A stretch of DNA of 64,000 bases from Tigriopus japonicus (taxonomy: Eukaryota; Arthropoda; Copepoda; Harpacticoida; Harpacticidae): assembly GCA_010645155.1 (NCBI GenBank), contig CM021316.1, positions 6,872,288 through 6,936,287 of the forward strand, written 5' to 3'. The notes under the pieces are model-generated. The model did no database searches and was not told the origin of the DNA. It saw nothing but the letters and a program-made list of their open reading frames with translations. Within the stretch, counting starts at the first letter, position 1. The number at the start of each line of letters is the position of its first letter. The translations under genes were made by a program, and so were the position numbers. Shown piece after piece: positions 9,384 to 18,077 of the stretch.

Positions 9384-12034
9384 TCACATGCCATCATAGG
9401 CAGGTCCACCACCGCCCTCGGGACATACCCAATTGATATTTTGCTTGACGTCCTTAATATCACATGTCTTGCAGTGAATGCAGTTTTGAGCATTGATTAT
9501 CAATCTCATCCCCTCTTGGCCATCTTCGCGAGGAACATATTCGTAGACGCCTAAATAAACGTGAGTGACCAGTCATGCGTTAGTTTCTTAGTTTGTTCTT
9601 TAAGGTACTTGCTTCGGGATCAGACCGGAACAATGAACGTTATTTATTACCTGCTGGGCAAAATCGACCTTCAGGACCGTCATACTCGGCGTAGTTGACT
9701 TCCACCGGCGAATCATCGTTGTAGAGGGTCAAATGAGGGGGTTGGTCACCTTCGTGGTTGGTACCTACGCAACGGTTCAAAGATTAAGAACAGATTTTAA
9801 CCTCAGATTTTGACATCAGAAACCTACCGGTTAGAGCCACTGATGAGAGCAAGTCGAACGTGAGTTTGCCGTCGGGCTTGGGATATTCAATGGGTTTGCA
9901 TTCGGCCGCCGGTTTTAACGACTCGTGATCCGTATGACCATGCTTGAAAGTCCAGGGCTCCATGCCTCTTCCCAAGACGTAGAAAAGACCCGTGTAGGCC
10001 ATGCCTCCGTAAAGGCCGTACTTGTGAAACGCGGGCTTCACATTCCTCACCGCTTTGAGCTCTTTAAAAACGGAACTGTTCTTGAGATTTTCTTCGTATG
10101 ATAGAGGCTCGATGCCCGCAGTCTCAGATTGACCGTTTTGAATTCCTTCGAACACAGATTCAGCAGCCAGCATTCCAGATTTCATGGCCGTGTGAGTACC
10201 CTTAATTTTGGGCACATTCATGAATCCGGGGCCACAGCCAATAAGACAACCCCCGGGGAAGGTCAATTTTGGAATGGACTGATAACCGCCTTCATTGAGA
10301 GCTCGGGCTCCGTAGCTAGAAGATGGAAATAGTTTTTTTTTTTTGGTTCTCGAGTTTGCTTTTATCGTTGACACGAAAATTGTTTTTGTTTGGAGAAATA
10401 TCGTGCAAACCTAATTCTAGTTCCGCCTTCAAAGGTTGGCGCCACTGACGGATGAGTCTTGAATTGTTGAAAGGTTTTGAACGGATGAAGATACGGGTTG
10501 GAGTAGTCCAGGCCAACGACAAAGCCCACGGCCACCAGGTTGTCTTCACTCAAGTGATAGAGGAAGCTGCCGCCATAGGTTTTCGTGTCCTTTCAGATGA
10601 AACCAAGTTGAACTCATAATAGGTAGCTAATTTAAATATTTCAAATATGGCGAAAAAAGGTTGTCCAATTATAGATGGACAGATTTGGACAACAGCCTTA
10701 CCGGAAGAGGCCAACCCACGGTGTGCTCAATCCGACCCGGATGATGATTCTCGGGAGTCACTTGCCACAACTCTTTCAGACCAATGCCATAGGTTTGGTT
10801 CTCATTGTCGGCATTCAAGTTGAAATGTTTCATAAGCTGCTTGGTGAGCTGACCTCGACAGCCTTCGCCAAAGATGGTACATTTGGCATGGAACTCCATG
10901 CCTCGCTCGAAACTGTCCTTGGGCGCGCCGTCCTTGCCAATACCCACATCATTCGTGGCAATTCCTGGGATCATAAAGGAAGGATGGAAATCAAAACGGG
11001 CAGGAGGTTTATTATCAAAACAGTGACAGAAGCGTGTCTCACCTTTGACACTGCCGTCATCGTGGAACAGAACCTCGGAGGCGCCAAAGCCCGGATAGAT
11101 CTCCACCCCCAAAGCCTCGGCTTGTTCACCCAACCATTGAACGAAATGGCCCATTCGGACAATGTAGTTACCGTGGTTGTTCATGGGGAAGCCCTTCAAA
11201 ATAGGAACCGGAATGCGACCCGTTTCGGACAAGATGGCAAATTTGTCCTCGGTCACCGGGGTTTTGAGCGGAGCGTCTCTTTCACGCCAATCCGGAAACA
11301 ATTCGTCCAAAGAGGAAGGCTCCAAACACGCGCCCGACAAAATGTGTCCGCCTATAGGAGCGACAAATATCAATGGGGAGCGCGAGATCCAGGCTAGGTT
11401 CGACATCCGGACTCAGTTTGGTCTGCGGGTGTCCGGACTACTTACCCACGGTGGCGGATTTCTCAATAACGCACACGCGGAACTCGTCTTGGCCGGCGGC
11501 TTGGGCCAATTGCTTCAGTCGGATGGCGGCCGACATACCGGCCGGACCCCCGCCCACAATGACCACGTCAGCCTCATCGCCGTAGCGTTCCAGGTCGACG
11601 CCGGCCCATCGCGGGTTATCGGCGATGGGCACGATCGAGGGATGAGTGGTGATGATGGGATTGCCGCGGGCCGTCAAACCCGAGCCCGCAGCGGCGGCCG
11701 AATAGCCGCGCCACGCCGACGTCACGGCGCCACCGCTGATCCGACCCCGACCCGCCCATACTAGAACGAAGGATGAGCGGTTGAAGGGTATTCACAAACT
11801 GGACCGACCAGATCCCGAGCCGATCCCATTGAGGTGCGCTCGCTCGTTTAGTCAAGTGCTTGAGCGGTTCCAAGTTATATCACGGGTTAGTTAGTTAGTA
11901 AGTTTGATATCTCCCTCGCCCCCAATCACAACTCACTCTTTTGCGTGTTACTTTTGAGAGGCCAGACGGAAGGGCGTACCTGATGGGAGGGCGCGGCGCC
12001 ACATCACGGGCTGCCAGACCCGTTGGGGGTTCAT
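9384..12034 (-). CDS. ETFDH: Electron transfer flavoprotein-ubiquinone oxidoreductase, mitochondrial
   Basis: Passes electrons from electron transfer flavoprotein to ubiquinone in the inner mitochondrial membrane. Eight exons: 12034-11980, 11760-11446, 11351-11043, 10964-10702, 10589-10411, 10315-9828, 9764-9651, 9550-9384. All introns are GT-AG and phases close to 630 codons including the stop (629 aa; human protein 617). Exon 1 starts at the ATG at 12034 and encodes an arginine-rich, acid-free leader ([18 protein letters not shown]), a typical mitochondrial targeting sequence. The FAD-binding motif [17 protein letters not shown] lies near residue 95. Conserved blocks [34 protein letters not shown] and [28 protein letters not shown] (interior parts) are present. 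The 4Fe-4S cluster site is complete: RFCPAG plus [11 protein letters not shown]. The C-terminus is [11 protein letters not shown]. The 78-bp third intron is open in frame, so a retained-intron isoform would add 26 residues. The exons are GC-richer than the surroundings. Confidence 0.96.
11933..12003. repeat. 71-bp donor segment copied into a mariner relic
   Basis: This segment spans 24 coding bases of ETFDH exon 1, the splice donor and 47 bases of intron 1. It matches 14826-14896 in the same orientation with one mismatch. See the mariner relic entry. Confidence 0.9.
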
Positions 12035-14386
12035 CCTGTCCGCAGCGAGGGCCTCACTCACTCACCCACTGACTGACTGGCTGGCCAGGTGTCGGGCTGG
12101 GCGGCCGCTGAGATGAAATGAAGGCTCGGAAGACGCCCAAGTACGCGGAGGAACGCTTTAACGGAAGGACCACGGAGAAGCCCGTATGAACGAGGGAGGC
12201 TGAATGGAAACACGGGCTCCGTGCGTCGATGATTGACCGATCGGAAAGGCCAAAACACCGACAGAAAAACTGAGCGAGATCAAAAGACACGCTCATAGAC
12301 TCGACTGACTTCTTCTTCAATCAAGTATCTATCGATCAGCTGCCGGCCAACTTGACTCTTCAGCTTTCGTAACGAAGATCCAAAACGAGACCTGCGTGAG
12401 GAGCTGGGACAACGATGGAATCAAAAAAATGAAGGACGTTGAAAGTCAATTGAAAACTGAAAGGTGGACTCCCTCCAAAATTGAAGCAATCGATTGGGTG
12501 AGTGGGAGGAGGAGACGCTAAAGGGGTTGTCTTAACAGGACTTATCTAACAGACGGTCAATGTTGTTTAAGCTAAGAGTGCTGGCAGGATCGAAACCCAG
12601 AGGGAGACGGTCAATCAAGACTTAAATCAGCCAATGGCGGGGTTTCCTAGCTAGAAACGTGACAACGACAAAGCGAGTGAAAGAGAGAGAGAGAGAGGGT
12701 GGATTCTGCCCTAGTTTTGCCTGTGACATTGGTGGACTTAAAGTCCACGGACCTCGATAAAATCGATTCGGAATGCCTTGTCCAGTCCAGGTCATTCTAG
12801 ATGTCCCTGGCTACATGTACCGTTAAGTACACATGCACGGGAGTAGTGATGGGGGGCAAACAAGAGATTGGGCAAGCTGTACTGGCACAATGCTTGGGCT
12901 TGCTGAAGCTTGGCATAGCTTGGGTGCTTGTACAAGTACTTTTCCCAGCTAACAGGTTTGCCAAATTTGCTATGAACGAAGAATAAACTTGCCATCCGAA
13001 TTTCACTAAACCAGGCTGATTCAGCTAAATAGGGCCCATACCTTTGAAAGGATGTATTTTTAAGAAAATTACACACTTCAATTCTTTCACATGGGGAAAT
13101 GCAAAATATTTCGAGAATACTAAAAAAAATATTTGGCATTTTACTTTTTCATGCCGGCAACTCTGAGTAAACGAGATTGTTCTGGAAGTGTGACTTCTAA
13201 ATCTCGGTCTCGATTAGCCTCAAAAGTGCATTCATGTGTGGCCTAGAACCGAAACAAAAAAAAAATATGGTTTTGCAAATGCTATCGAAATTGAAATATT
13301 TTTTGTATCACTTCCACTATTTATTGCTAAATTATTAAGGTCAAAAGATCATCGAAAATGCAACTTGACATTTTCTTCTTCTAAGTCACACTGCAAGTAC
13401 ACTGTTAGTATCTTAACTCTTCATAGAGCAACTGCCGGCAATTGCATCTTCCAATGTTCCTTGAGCTTGGGAAGTGTATTGGTGTATTGCCCAAGTAATG
13501 CTTGTCAACAACTTGTTCTTGGGTGTTTGTGATGACTCATTACTTGCCCAAGTCACATCACTACACGGGAGGCGTAATGGCAGTGTGGCCATCACTCTTA
13601 AAGAGAGTTTTCTCAAAATTGGACGCGAAGATGCCGCGCTACCCTGGTCTTGTAATTCCCAAATGCTTTAAAACATAAAAACTTTTCTTTCGAACAACAA
13701 AAGAATGAATGAAAGGCTAGCCGGATCAAAACATTTCTCAGAGTGTTTTATATTTTAAGATTGTGGGAAATTAGAGAATTCATTCCCCAATTCTCATTAA
13801 ACTCTGAAAATAAATTCGTAATATTGTAAAAACGTGTAATGGTTTCTCTATTATTTTCTGATCTTGCGCTAAGTTTGAACTATGGCCGGTACAAATTGGC
13901 AAGTCTGAGCAAGAAAAATCCTAGAGGTCTAAAGAGAGGCCATTGTCGTCATTTTCTCTGCCTTACTTGTTGCTGAAACTGGCCAGAAGTTGCGTGAAAA
14001 GGCAATTATTTCCGAAGAATATCGTGAAATACTTGCCCAAACATGTGGAAGATCATAGTACAAATGGAAGTGCAATTTTCAATGCCAAATCCTCTAATTA
14101 TTCATTCAACTTTAAATCATGATTTGTTTACCCCGCGAGGTGTCGTTTTGATCACTTGAGAGTGTGACGACTTTGCCTCCATCAAATACAATTTACTTAT
14201 TTGATAAGTGTTGAACACAATGAAATGAACGTATTCAAGTCAGTGCTACAAACTTTTTGGAGAAACTGAAACAAAATAGAAATTGTTCGTTCATGCTACT
14301 TTCTCAAAACATAATCGTTCCTCTATTTGGCTTTTTTCAAAAATCTCCATCAAAGAGGGAGATTATTTCCCATTCTCCCATTTCAT
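12035..14386. other. No gene recognised; ETFDH 5' flank
   Basis: The first 350 bases upstream of the ETFDH start are GC-rich and should hold its 5' UTR and promoter; no TATA box is evident. A (GA)n run lies at 12682-12698. Around 12830-12960 and 13450-13580 there are partly inverted words (TTGGGCAAG, AGTAGTGATG, TGTGATGACTC), perhaps ends of an old element. The small frames are not convincing. Confidence 0.4.
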
Positions 14387-14610
14387 GGGAGGAGACGTGG
14401 TGTCGTGGTTAGCGCAGTTTCCTTTAGTGAGAGAGGTCTCAGGTTCGATTCTCCTCCCCGACCTTTCTTAAGGAAACTTTTAGACGTTAATCCACACCCA
14501 CAGACGGAGAACCATTCTGATACCGGACTTGAAATTGCCTATCGGAAATGATTTGGACGACGTGATGGCTGGCTTCGCTCCGACCCTAGCACCAACAATC
14601 CAAAAAAAAA
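14387..14610 (+). mobile_element. tRNA-derived SINE, copy 1
   Basis: The head is tRNA-like: GGGAGGA at the start pairs with TCCTCCC 64 bases later. Box A (TGGTGTCGTGG) and box B (GGTTCGATTCT) are close to RNA polymerase III consensus. A non-tRNA body of about 140 bp and an A9 tail (14602-14610) follow. A second copy in opposite orientation (27926-28169) confirms a dispersed family; copy 1 lacks 22 bp near its 3' end. No clear target duplication was found. Confidence 0.85.
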
Positions 14611-14769
14611 GAACGCTCGCTCACCCGCGCAAACACGGTCGCTTTCAAAGTGACGCTTTTTTGACTCGAATTTCAGGTGGCTCCCTCTGAGAAGTATATT
14701 TTGCTCACTCTCGACTGAAGAGAGCAGCTCCCCCTATAATCACAGCAGAACCTTGAACTATTTTAGAGG

Positions 14770-15446
14770 GATTGAAGTATTGTGATAACAGTCCTTTGGA
14801 GTGATGAGAAGATCTTTGTCATGGATCACTCTTTTGCGTGTTACTTTTGAGAGGCAAGACGGAAGGGCGTACCTGATGGGAGGGCGCGGCGCCACAGGAG
14901 GAACAGGAGGGTCTTGGCCAAGACAGGCGACATGAACGACGTCCAGAGGCAGCCATGAGAACAAAGCATCCTGCGTCAGTCTTTGGACTTGTGGCAAGCA
15001 ACGGCAAAGTCATGCCCCCTTCTTTGTGGGTAGAGGCGTAAACATAAACGCCATGGTTTACCGTGTGGACATTCTGGTGACAGTGGAAACCTGGTGCGCG
15101 GCCGAGTACGGCGCCAACTAGCGCAAAAAGGTAACCCTGAAGCAAGATGGGGCCCCTGCCACACAGCAAAAACTGTACAGACACATCTGCTTGAGAACTT
15201 GGGACCTGAGGCATTCTGGGCCAAAGAGATGCCCCCCTTCCTCCCTGACCTCAATCCCAAAGATTATTAGGTGTGGTCAGCGGTGGAAACCGTGACCAAC
15301 TCTAGAAGATACCCAAATGTTTAGGCCCTCAAGGAAACTATCACCTATTCCTGGAGCACAATCCTGGAGGCCTTCAAGGTGAAGGAAGTGACCAGCAAAA
15401 TCCGGGAAAGATTGGTGAAGGTATTGGCCATAGAGGGCAGGCACCA
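14770..15446 (+). pseudogene. mariner transposase relic
   Basis: With frameshifts and several stops the segment encodes mariner landmarks: VLWSDEKIFVMD (first catalytic Asp region), MRTKHPASVFGLVASNGKVMPPFF, QDGAPATQQK (second Asp), and PPFLPDLNPKDY followed by VWSAVE (third Asp region). The tail IRERLVKVLAIEG matches the end of the family. The N-terminal DNA-binding half is missing or unrecognisable and no terminal inverted repeats were found. A 71-bp piece of ETFDH interrupts it directly after the VMD codons. The element is dead. Confidence 0.8.
14826..14896 (+). repeat. 71-bp ETFDH exon 1/intron 1 copy inside the mariner relic
   Basis: Matches 11933-12003 at 70 of 71 positions in the same orientation. 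It lies where mariner normally has about 25 residues between the first catalytic block and RTKHPAS. Removing it leaves about 19 codons, so it is an insertion and not mariner sequence. No polyA or target duplication suggests retrotransposition; templated filler DNA from break repair fits better. Confidence 0.75.
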
Positions 15447-15454
15447 AACCTGTT

Positions 15455-16005
15455 CAAGATACTTTGAAAAAGCATCTAGATAAGATAGTATTTTCCGCAA
15501 AGTATCTAGATAAAGATAGTTTAAGATACTCTCAAAAGATGTATCTAGATGGAGATACCTCAAGATACTTTCCTGAAAAAGCCTTCCTCCAATACTTCAA
15601 GATACTTTTCACATTTGAAAAAAATTCACATTTTTTTACATTTTTTGAAGTATCTTATTTATATAAGATACTTCTAGATACTTTTCTTCATAATGCATAA
15701 TGCACAAATAATTTGACATTATGCATTATGAAGAAAAGTATCTAGAGGTCTAGATTCTTTTTGGGAAAATACATAATTCATACTAAACAATTCATAGTGG
15801 ATGCTTTAACACAAAAGATTGAGAGAGCACAGTATCTAGATAAAGATAGTTTAAGATAGTTTTCCAAAAAAGTATCTAGATAAAGATATTTCAAGATAGT
15901 TTGCCGAAAAAAATATCTAGATAAAGATACTTCAACATACTTTCCCGAAAAAAGTATCTAGATAAAGATAAAAAGATAAACTATCTTTTATTTTTGGCTT
16001 TTATC
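15455..16005. repeat. TATCTAGATA-rich interspersed/tandem repeat block
   Basis: Many copies of a roughly 40-bp unit containing AGTATCTAGATAAAGATA and a following AAGATA(C/G)TTT(C)CCGAAAA-like stretch. At least three recur in tandem from 15831 to 15985 and others at 15470-15580, some inverted. No coding content. Probably built from a short palindromic element repeatedly inserted or amplified. Confidence 0.8.
15673..15746. repeat. Perfect 30-bp inverted repeat with 14-bp spacer
   Basis: Bases 15673-15702 are the exact reverse complement of 15717-15746, with the core CATAATGCATAATG. The perfect arms inside a decayed repeat block suggest a young or recently converted foldback. Confidence 0.9.
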
Positions 16006-16633
16006 TACATAAGATAATTGAACAGAGGTGGATTTTTTGAATGTCCTACCTCGGAGGTAACTATGGTTGAGGTACGTGAAGTTGTCAATGCTGCCAATTA
16101 TTGATTCTATGAATCAATTTTTTCTATATTTTTCATTCTCTCGTTTACTACACTTAAAAACAAGCTTCGGTTATGAGCTTTTTGCTTTTATTGAACTGTA
16201 TGTTTCTTATGGAGTGGCGTATACATGTTGACTTTCAATTTTTGTATTTTGAACCCAACAACTTAAGTATTCCATAACGTTCCTGAATACAGAGGTGAGT
16301 TTCTCAAACTTTTACGAAGTTTTCGGCCACCTTTTTGAAGCCTTCGGCCACTTTTGGCCACAAAGTAAATTCTGAATTCTTACTGAAAATGGCGTTTTCG
16401 CCTAAAACTAAACACGATCCGTCAATTTTTTTTTCTTCTTTCAATTTTTTTAAATTAAATAAAATCTGCAAAAAATCAAGCATTCAGTTTAACGCCGAAA
16501 AGTTGGTAAAAATAGTCCAATAAATACTTGTATCACTATAAAGCAAATTTCAATTCCCTCAATCAGCATTTGGCCCAGCCTCCTAAATAACATTCCTAAT
16601 TCCAACATTACCAGGTAAAGATAGTTAACTTTA
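16006..16633. other. No gene recognised
   Basis: AT-rich DNA. Contains a TTCGGCCAC(C/T)TTT word (16320-16365) that recurs at 25285-25360, indicating a dispersed repeat. No supported frame. Confidence 0.5.
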
Positions 16634-17284
16634 AATGAGGCATGCAGGGGGAGGTTTAAGTGATCTCTTCAAAAATCTTATCGCGGGCGGATGAAAAAAG
16701 AGAAAAGGCTTGTTCGTCAATGTAAGATTTTGGTCAGTGCAAGGGTTTTCGCGTTTTACAGACCGCCCTTATGACTTAGATGCTACAAAAAATGTCGAAT
16801 TGCAAGTTTGGACATTTTGACTCTCGGTTTTGTAAGAATTTGCAAAATTATTCTATTGATTAAAAAATGGCAAGCACTTAAAAAAGACCTTTGATATTGG
16901 AGAGAAACACGTACAAAAAACGGCATTTTGTTTGATACCGTGATGGTTTTGGAGCTTTACAATACAAATCAGTGCTTATAACATCACTTACACTTGTACT
17001 TACCCAAAAAAGTGGCCTTTTGTTGAGAATTTTCTCATGCAAGAACGAGCAAATAAAGTGTGCATTTTTTTCCAAAATCCTAACCAAAGGTGTTCAAACT
17101 TGCAATTCGACATTTTTCATGGCATCTAATTCGCAAGGGCGGTCTGTAAATTGCGAAAATCCTTAAACTGCCCAAATTCTCACGAGCCACCCACTGTTGC
17201 CAAACAAGCCTTTTCTCTTCTTTCATCCGCCCGCGATATGATTTTTGAAGAGATCACTCAAACCTCCCCCTGCATCCTCATTGT
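16634..17284. mobile_element. Long-TIR MITE (about 650 bp)
   Basis: Inverted arms of roughly 200 bp start AATGAGG(C)ATGCAGGGGGAGG and share GATCTCTTCAAAAATC, GCGGGCGGATGAAA, ACAGACCGCCCTT and AATGTCGAATTGCAAGTTT at matching distances from both ends. The central 250 bp is unique and non-coding. The class cannot be assigned from the ends and no clear target duplication was seen. Confidence 0.8.
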
Positions 17285-17367
17285 TATCCAATTGGTATAG
17301 AAATTTGCAAACACAATGAGGTATGTTTTAAATCTAGAGAAATAGGAGGATTCATTTATCAAATTCA

Positions 17368-17590
17368 AGGAGGCCAGAGTGGCCACGCGTACTAGCGCGT
17401 TCTTAAAAGTGCCGAGTGTGAGTGCTTCCCCAGACGGCGTAAGTTTGAACCCTGTTGGGGGGTCGGATTGAAGCTGTCGGGAGAAATCCATTAAGGAAGC
17501 CAGAGTGGCCGCCTGTACTAATGCGTTCTTATAAGAGCCGAGTGTAAGTGCAGAGACGGCTTGGCCACACTTCCAGTGAGGGAGACTCCC
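17368..17590 (+). mobile_element. Tandem tRNA-Leu/Ser-like SINE units
   Basis: Two head-to-tail units (17368-17492 and 17493 to about 17590) begin AAGGAGGCCAGAGTGGCC and AAGGAAGCCAGAGTGGCC. Unit 1 has a box-A-like GAGTGGCC...GCG and a box-B-like GTAAGTTTGAACCC, with the spacing and long variable arm expected of class II (Leu/Ser) tRNA. It is followed by the tail GGTCGGATTGAAGCTGTCGG. Pieces recur at 22360-22390 and 24606-24664, so this is a dispersed family. Confidence 0.6.
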
Positions 17591-18027
17591 AGCCCTACGA
17601 GGGACCCTAGCGGCGCAACTCTGAAGTTGAAACCGAAAAACGGGTATTGCGCGCATGCTCAACCAAGCCCACTGGGCTCAAATCGACTAAGTCAAGGAGC
17701 ACTTTATTCCTGGAGTTTCATGCAACGCGCGCCCGTTACCCTTGTGGGTTAGAGCATTAAATATCTATGGTGAGAGGAAGTAATGGAGTGCTCCTTTGTA
17801 CAATGAAAGCTTGATGTAAGGATACTTAAAAACGAAGTAGTTCTCCCGATCAATAAATATTTTTGCTCTCACCAAAACTTGCATTCAATATACAGGACCC
17901 ATTGATGTGAGAATGACCCTTGACATAAGAATAAAGCAGTTGCTGACAAAATATTTTTTGTGCACAGATGTTGAAATTTCTAGCGCAATATATGTCAAAA
18001 ATAAAAATAAAAACTTAAAACAACAAC

Positions 18028-18033
18028 TTTATT
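18028..18033 (-). promoter_or_regulatory. Polyadenylation signal of P-like transposase
   Basis: AATAAA on the minus strand, 45 bases beyond the transposase stop codon and inside the element. Confidence 0.55.
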
Positions 18034-18077
18034 CAAAATATACAAGAATCCATTATTCAATGCCCAAAAGTGTTCAA

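Noticed and set aside
10675..11397. 240-codon plus-strand open frame
   Set aside because: It is the antisense shadow of ETFDH exons 3 and 4; the minus strand carries the conserved protein with correct splice sites.
11177..11764. 195-codon plus-strand open frame
   Set aside because: Antisense shadow of GC-rich ETFDH exon 2, with low-complexity Arg/Gly/Ala composition and no domain.
12792..13139. 115-codon minus-strand frame
   Set aside because: No domain and overlaps partly inverted repeat words around 12830-13000; no splice or promoter context.
14387..14460. Functional tRNA gene at the SINE head
   Set aside because: T-stem pairing is poor, and the sequence continues into a dispersed body with an A-tail; it is a SINE.
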